From Goodfellowiella coeruleoviolacea (GTDB lineage: Bacteria; Actinomycetota; Actinomycetes; Mycobacteriales; Pseudonocardiaceae): DNA of 64,000 nucleotides. Below, piece after piece: positions 49,476-57,383 of this stretch; position 1 is the first letter of the stretch; every line of letters begins with the position of its first letter. The stretch lies in contig NZ_JAMTCK010000012.1 of the NCBI RefSeq assembly GCF_024171785.1, positions 124,001 through 188,000 on the forward strand, written 5' to 3'. A model generated the notes under the pieces. That model searched no databases, was not told the DNA's origin, and worked only from the letters and a program-made list of their open reading frames with translations. Made by a program: the position numbers and the translations under genes.

Positions 49476-49935
49476 ATTCCCCCTCAGGTCACGGGTGCCG
49501 GTGCCGCGCGAGGCGACAGCGGTGCGCGCCGCGGGGCCGGGGCCGACGCGTGGCGCGAGCGGACCGGCGTGCGGCGCCAGGCGAGAGCCTGGTGGTGAAA
49601 CCGAGCGGAGCGAGTGCGGAATCGAGAGATTCGACACCGACCGCAGACTCCGTTATCGGCTACCCGCGTGGTCAACTGAAGGTTCGCTGCCCGATTTCAC
49701 TCTGTTGACCGAGCAGTTCGGGCACATGATGGCCTGTCAGCGTGAGTTTTTACGCCGTATGAGTGGGAGGCCTGGTCGAGGCCGGCTGGCGTTGTATAAG
49801 CTTGGGTTCGGCGGCCCGCTCCCGGTGACCCCCAGGCTGGTAGAGCGGGCCGCCCCTTCGTGAACAGGATCAGATTTCCTGTGTTGATCGGCCCCACGTC
49901 GGGGCCTGGATCTCACTCCGTCGGGCCAACAGCCC
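49476..49935. other. gap between hypothetical gene and ald
   Basis: 460 bases with no supported gene. GC drops between about 49610 and 49800 (for example GTGAGTTTTTACGCCG at 49741). The ald terminator hairpin at 49810-49854 is the only clear element. Confidence 0.45.
49810..49854 (-). terminator. probable ald terminator
   Basis: GGCGGCCCGCTC (49810-49821) and GAGCGGGCCGCC (49843-49854) form a 12-bp stem with a 21-nt loop, 81 nt after the ald stop on the minus strand. No U-tract. Confidence 0.6.
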
Positions 49936-51057
49936 TCACTTGGTGTCCAGCACCGCCGTCAGCGGGGTGTGGGCCAGCTCGTGCGCCTGGGCGACCGGCA
50001 GGTTGGTGAGCTGGTGCGCGTGCGTGTTCAGGCCCAGCGCCAGGCTCCTGTCCTCGCGCAGCGCGGCCTGCCAGCCCTTGTCCGCCAGGGCCACCGCGTA
50101 CGGCAGCGTGACGTTGGTCAACGCGTAGGTGGAGGTGCGCGGCACCGCGCCGGGCATGTTGGCCACGCAGTAGAACACCGACTCGTGCACCGGGTAGGTG
50201 GGGTCGTCGTGGGTGGTCGGCCGGGAGTCGGCGAAGCAGCCGCCCTGGTCGATGGAGATGTCCACCAGCACGCTGCCCGACTTCATCCGGGCCACCAGCT
50301 CGGAGGACACCAGCTTGGGCGCCCGCGCGCCGGGCACCAGCACCGCGCCGATCACCAGGTCGGCCTCGACCACGGCCTCGGCCAGGGCGTAGGCGTTCGA
50401 GGCCACGGTGTGCAGCGCGCCCCGGAACTGGTTGTCGATCTGGCGCAGCCGGTCCACGTTGGTGTCCAGCACCTGCACGTCCGCGCCCATGCCCACGGCG
50501 ATGGTGGCCGCGTTGACGCCGGCCACGCCGCCGCCGATCACCACCACCCGGGCCGGGTGCACGCCGGGCACGCCGCCGGGCAGCACCCCGCGCCCGCCGC
50601 GCGGCCGCATCAGGGTGTAGGCGCCGACCTGGGCGGCCAGCCGACCGGCCACCTCGGACATGGGCGCGAGCAGGGGCAGCGCGCCGGTGGGCGTCTGCAC
50701 GGTCTCGTAGGCGATGGCGGTGGTGCCGGCGTCCAGCAGGGCGGTGGTCAGCGCGGGGTCGGCGGCCAGGTGCAGGTAGGTGAACAGCACCTGGTTGGCG
50801 TGCAGCCGGGAGTACTCCTCGGCCACGGGCTCCTTGACCTTGAGGACGAGTTCGCCCTCACCCCACACGTCCTCGGCGGTGGCCAGCACCTTGGCCCCGG
50901 CGGCGAGGTACTCCTCGTCGGTGATGGCCGAGCCGAGCCCGGCGCCGGTCTCGACGAAGACGTCGTGTCCTCGGCTGGTCAGCTCGTGGGCGCCGGCCGG
51001 GGTCAGCGCGACGCGGTACTCGTGGTTCTTGATCTCGCGGGGAACGGCGATCCGCAC
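49936..51057 (-). CDS. ald: alanine dehydrogenase
   Basis: NAD-dependent interconversion of L-alanine and pyruvate plus ammonia. 373 residues, the usual length. [20 protein letters not shown] at the start, Lys in VLKVKEP and His in [10 protein letters not shown] at the active site, [16 protein letters not shown], Rossmann [30 protein letters not shown] at 51057 follows GAGAGGAAG. In relatives ald is activated by an Lrp-type AldR; no aldR gene is adjacent here. It is divergent from DUF418 across 223 bp. Confidence 0.96.
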   Translation of the reverse strand: MRIAVPREIKNHEYRVALTPAGAHELTSRGHDVFVETGAGLGSAITDEEYLAAGAKVLATAEDVWGEGELVLKVKEPVAEEYSRLHANQVLFTYLHLAADPALTTALLDAGTTAIAYETVQTPTGALPLLAPMSEVAGRLAAQVGAYTLMRPRGGRGVLPGGVPGVHPARVVVIGGGVAGVNAATIAVGMGADVQVLDTNVDRLRQIDNQFRGALHTVASNAYALAEAVVEADLVIGAVLVPGARAPKLVSSELVARMKSGSVLVDISIDQGGCFADSRPTTHDDPTYPVHESVFYCVANMPGAVPRTSTYALTNVTLPYAVALADKGWQAALREDRSLALGLNTHAHQLTNLPVAQAHELAHTPLTAVLDTK

Positions 51058-51244
51058 GACGACTTCCTCTCGGCGGCCGAGGTGGCCGGCGGTGGCCACC
51101 ACCTCGGTTGAACAGTGGGTTGCCTTCACGGTGCGGCAGGTTGTGGCGGCTGTCATCGTGCCGGCCGCACTATCCCCCGCCAGTGTGGTTGTTCCGGTCG
51201 CACAAGTGCGGGTTGCACGCTCGTGGCCCTGGGTTACCACGAGG

Positions 51245-51273
51245 TTGACGGTTTTTTGGCACGCATGTATTAG
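51245..51273 (+). promoter_or_regulatory. sigma70-type promoter giving a leaderless mRNA
   Basis: TTGACG (51245-51250), 17-bp spacer, TATTAG (51268-51273). The expected start of transcription, about 7 nt after the -10 box, falls on the GTG start codon of the DUF418 gene at 51281. Confidence 0.7.
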
Positions 51274-51280
51274 TACGGAT

Positions 51281-52504
51281 GTGTTAAAAAATGAACAGGT
51301 TGTCCGGCCGTCGGCGCGGCGCATCGCCCTGCTCGACGTGTTGAGGGGGACGGCCATCCTGGGCACGCTCGGCACCAACATCTGGATCCTGACCAACCCC
51401 GAGGGGATCATCGGGTTCCTCAACGGCGCCTTCTACCCCGGCTTCACCAGCCTGGCCGCGGGCGCGGAAACCCTGCTGCGCTTCCTGGCCAACGGCAAGA
51501 GCCTGGCCCTGCTGACCCTGCTGTTCGGGGTCGGCCTGGAGATCCAGCGGCAGTCCGCCGCCCGACGCGGCCGGCGCTGGCCAGGCCGCTACCTGTGGCG
51601 GGCCACCCTGCTGCTGGTCGACGGGTTCCTGCACTACCTGCTGGTGGTCGAGTTCGACGTGCTGATGGGCTACGCGGTGACCTCCGTGGTGGTCGCCTAC
51701 CTGGTGGCCACCAGCGCACGGGCGAGCCGCGGGTGGCTGGTCGCGGCCGGCGCGCTGCACGTGCTGCTGGTCGGGCTGGCCACCGCGGCACTGGCCCTGC
51801 TGCCGGCCGGGCAGGGCGGGAACCCCCCGCCGGTCACCCTGTACACCGAGGGCGGCTACCTGGACCAGATCCGGTTCCGCTGGGAGTACCTGCCGCTGAT
51901 GCGCGCCGAGGCGGTGTTCATCCTGCCCATGGCGGTGTTCCTGTTCCTGCTCGGCGCGCGGCTGTACCGGGCCGGCGTGTTCGGCGCCGACGAGCGTGGC
52001 CGCATGCTGCGGCGGCGGATGCTGGCGGTCGGCCTCGGCGTCGGCCTGCCGCTGAACGTGGCCACCACCGTCAGCGGCCTGGCGGCGCTGGTGCTGGTCG
52101 ACCGGTACCTGATCCCGCCGCTGGTCGCGATCGGCCTGATCGGCCTGGTCGGCTGGCTGGTGGACCGCCGAGGTCAGCGGGACGGACAGCCGGGCCAGGG
52201 CTGGCTGGCCCGCCGGCTCGCCCTGGTCGGCCGGATGGCGTTGAGCTGCTACATGCTGCAGAACCTGCTCGGCGTGGTGCTGTGCTACGGCTGGGGCTTC
52301 GGCCTGGCCGCCCGGTTCGGCGCGAACCGGACACTGTGGACGGTGGTGCTGTTCGCGGGGATCTGCGCCGCGCTGATGGCGTTCAGCACGCTGTGGCTGC
52401 GCCGGTTCAGCCAGGGGCCGGTCGAGATCGTGTGGCGCTGGGCCTACGAGCGCCCGTTCCGCCGCTCGGCCGAGTCCGACCGGGTCGCCGCCGCGCCACG
52501 TTGA
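51281..52504 (+). CDS. DUF418 family membrane protein
   Basis: 407 residues with about nine hydrophobic spans. RIALLDVLRGTAILGTLGTNI at the N-terminus and GRMALSCYMLQNLLGVVLCYGWGF near residue 320 are diagnostic of DUF418/COG2311 proteins, which are related to acyltransferase-3 membrane proteins. Function unproven. GTG at 51281 is the only plausible start in the frame near the conserved region and lacks a Shine-Dalgarno site, consistent with the predicted leaderless transcript. Confidence 0.9.
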   Translation: MLKNEQVVRPSARRIALLDVLRGTAILGTLGTNIWILTNPEGIIGFLNGAFYPGFTSLAAGAETLLRFLANGKSLALLTLLFGVGLEIQRQSAARRGRRWPGRYLWRATLLLVDGFLHYLLVVEFDVLMGYAVTSVVVAYLVATSARASRGWLVAAGALHVLLVGLATAALALLPAGQGGNPPPVTLYTEGGYLDQIRFRWEYLPLMRAEAVFILPMAVFLFLLGARLYRAGVFGADERGRMLRRRMLAVGLGVGLPLNVATTVSGLAALVLVDRYLIPPLVAIGLIGLVGWLVDRRGQRDGQPGQGWLARRLALVGRMALSCYMLQNLLGVVLCYGWGFGLAARFGANRTLWTVVLFAGICAALMAFSTLWLRRFSQGPVEIVWRWAYERPFRRSAESDRVAAAPR

Positions 52505-52640
52505 CAGGCTGATCGGGGCGACATAGCTTCGGCGGTCAGCGGTCGTGCCCGGTGGGACCGGCCGCGACCGAGCAGACCTCAAGTGAACCCCAACTGAACA
52601 CAGCCGCTGTGCCGTGCCCTCGGGTGCGGCACGCAACCCG

Positions 52641-52819
52641 CGCGGGAGAGACCCCGGCACACGTGCTGACCGGGGCGCCGAAGGAGCAAGCCTCCCCGCA
52701 CACTCTCAGGCAGCGAGACCGCGCGGGCGAGGCGACTCTGGAAAGCGCGCCACCAGCGCGCACCCACGGTGCAAACCGCGTCCCGCGGTGAAGCTCTCAG
52801 GTCCGATGACAGAGGGGGA
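52641..52819 (+). promoter_or_regulatory. tandem glycine riboswitch upstream of sdaA
   Basis: Two aptamers. The first contains CGGGAGAGACC, GCGCCGAAGGAGCAA and ACTCTCAGGCA (52641-52712). The second contains GCGAGGCGACTCTGGAAAGC, CACCCACGGTGCAAACC and GAAGCTCTCAGGT ending CGATGACAGAGGGGG (52713-52819). These are the class hallmarks. The expression platform lies between 52820 and 52953. Known glycine riboswitches are ON switches in most cases. Confidence 0.93.
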
Positions 52820-52953
52820 AACCGTCAGCCGAGGCCGACCAGGGTCTCGGCGCCGCCTGCCGTTGGCGAGGACCGTGGAGGACACCGTGGGAACGAACAA
52901 CACCGGGCTGGGCCCGTGCGGCTGGCCGCGGCCGGTCAGGGGCTGAGCGCGCC

Positions 52954-54327
52954 ATGGCCATCAGCGTGTTCGACCTCTTCTCCATCGGCATCGGACCGTC
53001 CAGTTCGCACACGGTCGGCCCGATGCGCGCGGCGGCCCTGTTCGTCGACCGGCTGCGCGAGCGCGGCCTGGTGGCGCGCACCGAGCGGGTGCACGTGGAG
53101 CTATTCGGCTCGCTCGGCGCCACCGGGCACGGCCACGGCAGCCCCAAGGCCGTGCTGCTCGGTCTGGAGGGCGAACTGCCCGAGCGGGTCGCCCCGGACG
53201 CGGCCGAGGCGCGGGTCGCCGAGGTGCGCGCCAGCGGGCGGCTGCGGCTGGGCGGCGAGCGGGAGATCACCTTCACCGAGCAGACCGACCTGGTGATGCA
53301 CCGCCGCAAGCAGCTGCCACTGCACCCCAACGGGATGAGCTTCGCCGCCAGCGACGAGCACGGCGGGGAACTGGACCGGGCCGTGTACTACTCGGTCGGC
53401 GGCGGGTTCGTGGTCGACGAGACCGCCAGCGGCACCGACCGGATCAAGCCGGACACCACCGCGTTGCCCCACCCCTTCCGCACCGGCGACGAACTGCTGG
53501 CGCGCGCCAGGGAAACCGGCCTGCCGATCAGCCAGCTCATGCTCGCCAACGAGCAGTGCTGGCGCGACGAGGCCGAGATCCGGTCCGGGCTGCTGCGCAT
53601 CTGGCAGGTGATGCGCGACTGCGTGGACCACGGCTGCGCCACCCGGGGCACCCTGCCCGGCGGCCTGAAGGTGCGCCGCCGCGCCGCCGACCTGCACGCC
53701 AAACTGACCAGCGAGGGCGACGACACCGATCCGCTGCGGGTGATGGACTGGGTCACCCTGTTCGCGTTGGCCGTCAACGAGGAGAACGCCGCCGGCGGGC
53801 GCGTGGTGACCGCCCCGACCAACGGCGCCGCCGGCATCGTCCCGGCCGTGCTGCACTACTACGCCCGGTTCGTGCCCGGCGCCACCGACGACGGCGTGGT
53901 CCGCTTCCTGCTCACCGCCGGCGCGATCGGCGTGCTGTTCAAGGAGAACGCGTCCATCTCCGGCGCCGAGGTCGGCTGCCAGGGCGAGGTCGGCTCGGCC
54001 TGCTCCATGGCCGCCGCCGGCCTGGCCGAGGTGCTCGGCGGCACGCCCGAGCAGGTGGAGAACGCCGCCGAGATCGCCATGGAGCACAACCTCGGCCTGA
54101 CCTGCGACCCGATCGGCGGCCTGGTGCAGATCCCGTGCATCGAGCGCAACGCGCTCGCGTCGATCAAGGCCATCACCGCCGCCCGCATGGCCCTGCGCGG
54201 CGACGGCGCGCACTTCGTGTCGCTGGACAAGGTCATCAAGACCATGCGGGAGACCGGCCGCGACATGAAGGACAAGTACAAGGAGACCGCCCGCGGCGGC
54301 CTGGCCGTCAACGTGATCGAGTGCTGA
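52954..54327 (+). CDS. sdaA: L-serine ammonia-lyase (iron-sulfur type)
   Basis: Converts serine to pyruvate and ammonia. 457 residues, fused alpha-beta single-chain form. [18 protein letters not shown] in the beta part; the alpha part has cluster cysteines at about residues 342, 350, 384 and 395 ([32 protein letters not shown]). Iron-sulfur cluster [4Fe-4S]. The glycine riboswitch upstream means that excess glycine, via serine formed by glycine cleavage and GlyA, would be drained to pyruvate. Single gene. Confidence 0.96.
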   Translation: MAISVFDLFSIGIGPSSSHTVGPMRAAALFVDRLRERGLVARTERVHVELFGSLGATGHGHGSPKAVLLGLEGELPERVAPDAAEARVAEVRASGRLRLGGEREITFTEQTDLVMHRRKQLPLHPNGMSFAASDEHGGELDRAVYYSVGGGFVVDETASGTDRIKPDTTALPHPFRTGDELLARARETGLPISQLMLANEQCWRDEAEIRSGLLRIWQVMRDCVDHGCATRGTLPGGLKVRRRAADLHAKLTSEGDDTDPLRVMDWVTLFALAVNEENAAGGRVVTAPTNGAAGIVPAVLHYYARFVPGATDDGVVRFLLTAGAIGVLFKENASISGAEVGCQGEVGSACSMAAAGLAEVLGGTPEQVENAAEIAMEHNLGLTCDPIGGLVQIPCIERNALASIKAITAARMALRGDGAHFVSLDKVIKTMRETGRDMKDKYKETARGGLAVNVIEC

Positions 54328-54473
54328 GCCCGACGCTCGGCCGGTGAGAGCCAGTTCTTAATTTTTCCTGGCGGCTTCTACCGCTGATTGATACCTGATG
54401 GATGGTAGATGGCCCGCAAGGTCGGCGCCTGCGGAGTTGCTGGTCTCCCTCAAACGACGAACGTTGACTAAAG

Positions 54474-54502
54474 TCGACATGGGGTACGCAGCTGCGTATG
54501 CT
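54474..54502 (+). promoter_or_regulatory. promoter with palindromic operator in spacer
   Basis: TCGACA (54474-54479), 17-bp spacer, TATGCT (54497-54502). The perfect 14-bp palindrome TACGCAGCTGCGTA (54485-54498) lies in the spacer and touches the -10 box, an ideal repressor position. Transcription would start near 54509. Confidence 0.5.
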
Positions 54503-54538
54503 TTGCCGTACTTGCCACATGTCAAGTGGAAGCCGACA

Positions 54539-54700
54539 CCCCGGACTGAGCTAGCCCAGTCCGGGGCATGCTGGTTAGCCGTTCAGGACGTCCAGTACAA
54601 GCCTGACCAGCGTCAGGACGACCTGAGTGGCGCCGAGAAGGAGTCCAGGTCGAGAGGAGTTGCCTCTCCTGTTCGGCCTGGCCCTTCTTTTCTTCTTGGA
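54539..54700 (+). ncRNA. candidate structured RNA: three hairpins and T-rich end
   Basis: Hairpins: CCCCGGACTG/CAGTCCGGGG (54539-54566, 10 bp), CCTGAC/GTCAGG with a 4-nt loop (54602-54617), and GAGAGG/CCTCTC (54652-54668) inside flanking CCAGG/CCTGG, followed by CCCTTCTTTTCTTCTT (54681-54696). The last could be a weak intrinsic terminator. No known RNA family recognised; could be a leader of the 40-codon frame or a short sRNA. Confidence 0.4.
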
Positions 54701-54712
54701 CAAGGAACCTCC

Positions 54713-54835
54713 ATGCCGACTGCTGCTTCAAGTGTTGATCAGCCGTCGTCAGCTCCCGGCCGATCAGCTGCGTCGGCCGGGAAGCAAAGGGGCTCCGTTG
54801 TGCACTTCTCCGATGCTGTCTGTCACGGATTGTGA
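54713..54835 (+). CDS. candidate 40-residue peptide
   Basis: ATG at 54713 with AAGGA 6 nt upstream. The peptide begins MPTAASSVDQPSSAPG, is Ser/Ala-rich, and ends in SVVHFSDAVCHGL, with Cys and His clustered at the end. This polar leader plus distinct C-terminus resembles a modified-peptide precursor, but no modifying enzyme is adjacent. Could also be a chance frame. Confidence 0.3.
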   Translation: MPTAASSVDQPSSAPGRSAASAGKQRGSVVHFSDAVCHGL

Positions 54836-54994
54836 GTGATCCTACCAACCGTTCACGCTGCGACGCGCCCCAGTTGCAGTTGCGAAGAAAGTATTCGTCG
54901 GTAGGGAACCTGGGGGTGGTGGAGTGCAATCGATGCGGCTTATAGCGCTGACTGGTCTGTGAGTGCCTGGCGTACCGTACGCCCCGCTGCTTCA

Positions 54995-55651
54995 CTAGTT
55001 CGACGGCGTGTCAAGGATCGTTCCGCGGGTGAGGGCTGCGGTGGTGAATTCCTGCCACCGGTAGAGCCGGTTGGCGCGTTCCAGGCGGATCAGGGAAGCG
55101 GTGTGAATGGTGACCTGGACTGGATCGGGGGTGACGGCTGAGAGGGCGTCGCGGACTGGGGTGGCCGGACCGTCGGTTCGCACGTAGGCGAGGCTGAGGT
55201 GCGGTTGGTAGCCGTCGGCCTGCTCGGGTACCCGGTCGGGTCCCCAGACGTCGGCGATTGCCGCGCGGATCGCCGTCCGGATGTGGTGAACGGGCTCGGC
55301 CGGTTGTGGTGGGAGTGCGATGGCCTCGGGGCGGATGGACGGCTTGTCGAAGGTCAGGGTCGGTGCGGGCAGTGCGGCGAGTCTGGCCTGCGCCGCCTCG
55401 GCGATCGCGTGAGCGTCCGATTTGGACACTTCGTCGACGAATCCCACGCCCTGCATGGTGAGGTGCAGCCAGTCGTGGGGGATGAGGTCGAGCCCGGGCA
55501 GGTGGCGCAAGGCGTTCTGGTAGGTGGTGATCAGGGCGTGCAGCGCTGGTTCGCCGGCGAAGGTGAGGTGCCAGGTGTAGAAGTGGCGGCCTGGTTTCCA
55601 GCCTGGCCGCCACCACCAGTGGTCGCGGAGTTCCTGGGCGTCCTCGATCAC
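54995..55651 (-). CDS. 2H phosphoesterase (2'-5' RNA ligase family)
   Basis: 218 residues with the two catalytic HxT/S motifs H63-L-T65 (WLHLTMQ) and H151-L-S153 (PHLSLAY), and a Trp-rich N-terminus (DHWWWRPGW). The 2H family includes RNA 2'-5' ligases and cyclic phosphodiesterases that act on 2',3'-cyclic or ADP-ribose phosphates. It follows gntR by 22 nt on the same strand. GTG start. Substrate unknown; control by a GntR protein points to a small-molecule or RNA-end response. Confidence 0.88.
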   Translation of the reverse strand: MIEDAQELRDHWWWRPGWKPGRHFYTWHLTFAGEPALHALITTYQNALRHLPGLDLIPHDWLHLTMQGVGFVDEVSKSDAHAIAEAAQARLAALPAPTLTFDKPSIRPEAIALPPQPAEPVHHIRTAIRAAIADVWGPDRVPEQADGYQPHLSLAYVRTDGPATPVRDALSAVTPDPVQVTIHTASLIRLERANRLYRWQEFTTAALTRGTILDTPSN

Positions 55652-55673
55652 GCTCCGATCGTCCCGGGACGGA

Positions 55674-56459
55674 TCAGATTTCGCTAGGTGCTGCGGAGTC
55701 GTCGGGCTCCTGGTCGATTGGGTACTCGTCGATGAGAACCACGCGATCGGCCGGCCACACGGACTCCGACACTTCGAGCACGTCGCCGTTCTCGTCCCGA
55801 GCGCAGTGGATGACGTGCAGGACTGGTGCCCCGGTTGGCAGATCGAGAGCGGCGCTCTCCTCGGCCGTTGGCATCCGTGCGATCCACTGGTCCTGCGCCT
55901 GGCTGTACTTGCGGCCGGTCAACTCCTCGACGCACAGGAACAGGGCTTTCGGTGCTACCTCCGGCTCTGCGAGGAAGGTGCCGTCGGCCATCTCAACGGG
56001 AAAGTAGCTGGCACCGATCTCCTCGGGCTGGTTGGTCTCCTTGTTGAACAGGTGACGACGGCGAATGACCACCTCGGTACCTGGCTCGACGCCCATCACT
56101 TCCGCGATGTGCGCGGGTACCTGGCCTCGGCCGGCGAACAGGATCTCGTGCCTCAGGTGGTGGGTCAGCAACTTCTGGTGGTTGCGCGCGTTGCCGTAGC
56201 GACCACGGGAGCGCCGTTGCAGGCGACGCTGCTCCTTGACGAAGGTGCCGATGCCGTGTCGTGACTCGATCAGTCCCTCGGCGCGAAGCACACCGAGGGC
56301 TTGTCGAATCGTCGGCAGACTCACCCGGAACCGCTCCACCAGTGTTGTCTCCGCTGGCAGGCGGTGTCCTGGCGGGAGGTCGCCGTTCTTGATCTCACGC
56401 CGCAGCGCGTCCGCGACGCGGTGGTACTTCGGTGCGCGGGCGCCCAACTCGTCAGCCAT
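55674..56459 (-). CDS. GntR/HutC family regulator with UTRA domain
   Basis: 261 residues. Winged helix at residues 10-75 (YHRVADALRREIKNGDLPPGHRLPAETTLVERFRVSLPTIRQALGVLRAEGLIESRHGIGTFV) and UTRA domain about 95-245 (VVIRRRHLFNKETNQPEEIGASYFPVEMADG). ATG 56459 with GAGGAGGG upstream. Probable repressor of its own operon (with the 2H phosphoesterase) and of the divergent small genes, through the repeated TCCTNATGAGGA sites. Confidence 0.92.
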   Translation of the reverse strand: MADELGARAPKYHRVADALRREIKNGDLPPGHRLPAETTLVERFRVSLPTIRQALGVLRAEGLIESRHGIGTFVKEQRRLQRRSRGRYGNARNHQKLLTHHLRHEILFAGRGQVPAHIAEVMGVEPGTEVVIRRRHLFNKETNQPEEIGASYFPVEMADGTFLAEPEVAPKALFLCVEELTGRKYSQAQDQWIARMPTAEESAALDLPTGAPVLHVIHCARDENGDVLEVSESVWPADRVVLIDEYPIDQEPDDSAAPSEI

Positions 56460-56508
56460 CGTGCCCTCCTCGACCCGGTTCTTGGCCCCACATGGCATCG
56501 ACGATAGC

Positions 56509-56571
56509 TCCTCATGAGGACTTGACGACTGGTTGCCGCAGTCCTATGGTCAACTCCACTCCTAATGAGGA
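56509..56571. promoter_or_regulatory. doubled GntR operator around a promoter
   Basis: TCCTCATGAGGA (56509-56520, perfect palindrome) and TCCTAATGAGGA (56560-56571, one mismatch) flank a plus-strand promoter TTGACG (56522-56527), 17-bp spacer, TATGGT (56545-56550). Both sites are followed by C(T/C)TGA. The arrangement lies 50-112 bp upstream of the gntR start. Confidence 0.75.
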
Positions 56572-56650
56572 CCTGATGAGTTACCGACCTTTCTGGTGAG
56601 GCTCGGGCTGGTGGCCAGGGCCTCCGTGCGTACGAACGCAGGGGGAACTG

Positions 56651-56953
56651 ATGGGTTTCAACGTGACGTGTCAGCCGGGGCGGCAGGCGGCTGCGGGGGT
56701 TCAGCAGATCGGGCCGGACATGTTGGCGGTGGTCATGTACTTCGACCCGGTCAACCTGGCGGTGTACCTGCCGCTGGCCGCGGGCGCGGGCACCCGTCGG
56801 GAGTTGGGGCGGTTCCTGCGGGAGTTGGCCGTGGCCGCGGCTGAGTCGGCCGCGCGGGTCGATCCGGACGGGGAGGGGCGGCACTGCCTGGCCCCGGCGC
56901 CGACGACGCGGACCAGCGGTTCCGCTGTTCCGCAGGGGGACAGCGCGTCGTGA
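56651..56953 (+). CDS. hypothetical protein, 100 residues
   Basis: Soluble protein: GPDMLAVVMYFDPVNLAVYLPLAAGAGTRRELGRFLRELAVAAAESAARVDP suggests a strand pair followed by a long helix. ATG 56651 has GGGGGA 5 nt upstream. It is cotranscribed with the next gene (GTGA overlap). It is divergent from gntR across the shared operator region. Not recognised; lengths and context suggest a GntR-controlled accessory pair. Confidence 0.65.
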   Translation: MGFNVTCQPGRQAAAGVQQIGPDMLAVVMYFDPVNLAVYLPLAAGAGTRRELGRFLRELAVAAAESAARVDPDGEGRHCLAPAPTTRTSGSAVPQGDSAS

Positions 56954-57174
56954 GTGAGCCGGTCGGGCTGTTGGCGGCGTTGAGCGCGCACTTGCGGGAG
57001 CCGCCGGTCGACGCCTCACCGCTGCACCGGGAGATCGCCCGGTACGAGCGCCGGGTCGAGGTGATGCAACGGGTGGTCGAGCACGGGAGTGCCGAGGACG
57101 CGGAGTTGGCCAGGCAACTGGCGCTGGGGGCGCGGGCGGCGGCGGAGCACCTGCGCACGTACCTGGGTGGGTGA
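56950..57174 (+). CDS. hypothetical protein, 74 residues
   Basis: Mostly helical: EIARYERRVEVMQRVVEHGSAEDAELARQLALGARAAAEHLRTYL could form a helical hairpin or coiled coil. GTG start overlaps the previous stop by 4 nt. No family recognised. Confidence 0.65.
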   Translation: MSEPVGLLAALSAHLREPPVDASPLHREIARYERRVEVMQRVVEHGSAEDAELARQLALGARAAAEHLRTYLGG

Positions 57175-57249
57175 GCTGCCCCGGGCTGGGGCATCGGCGC
57201 GATCGAGGTCGGCGGGCCTGCGGTGTTGTGCAGGCTCGTCGCTGGTCGG

Positions 57250-57312
57250 ATCACCCGGATGGGCCTGTTTGGAAAGTCGACTCGCGGGGTTTGCAAAGTC
57301 GACTCGCGGGGT
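57250..57312. repeat. dispersed GTCGACTCGCGGGG repeat, copy B (two units)
   Basis: ATCACCCGGATGGGCCTG is followed by two AAAGTCGACTCGCGGGG units. The copy at 14051-14152 has the same leader and four units. Both copies are intergenic and in the same orientation. Confidence 0.8.
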
Positions 57313-57320
57313 GGGGGATA

Positions 57321-57343
57321 TACATACATGATGGATGTATGTA
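57321..57343. promoter_or_regulatory. 9-bp inverted repeat upstream of hydrolase
   Basis: TACATACAT (57321-57329), 5-nt spacer, ATGTATGTA (57335-57343); strikingly AT-rich in this genome. ATGTAT/ATACAT arms resemble PadR or TetR operators. It lies 40 bp upstream of the alpha/beta hydrolase start; no regulator gene is adjacent. Confidence 0.7.
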
Positions 57344-57383
57344 AGGATGAGGGGAGTAGAGGTGGTGTCGAGGGGAGCTTGGG

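Larger units (their letters stand above)
54328..54994. other. lower-GC gap with promoter, hairpins and small ORF
   Basis: 667 bases with clearly lower GC than its surroundings. Besides the elements listed separately, a 15-nt palindrome GGCGTACCGTACGCC lies at 54969-54983, just downstream of the 2H phosphoesterase stop. No larger protein gene is supported; two open frames of 70 and 157 codons lack start support. Confidence 0.5.

Noticed and set aside
54627-54839. 70-codon frame with a hydrophobic stretch (LPLLFGLALLFFLDK)
   Set aside because: The hydrophobic stretch comes from the T-rich tract after the third hairpin; no Shine-Dalgarno site and overlapping elements explain it better.
54522-54995. 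157-codon minus-strand frame before the 2H phosphoesterase stop
   Set aside because: No start support, no recognisable sequence, and it covers the hairpin cluster.
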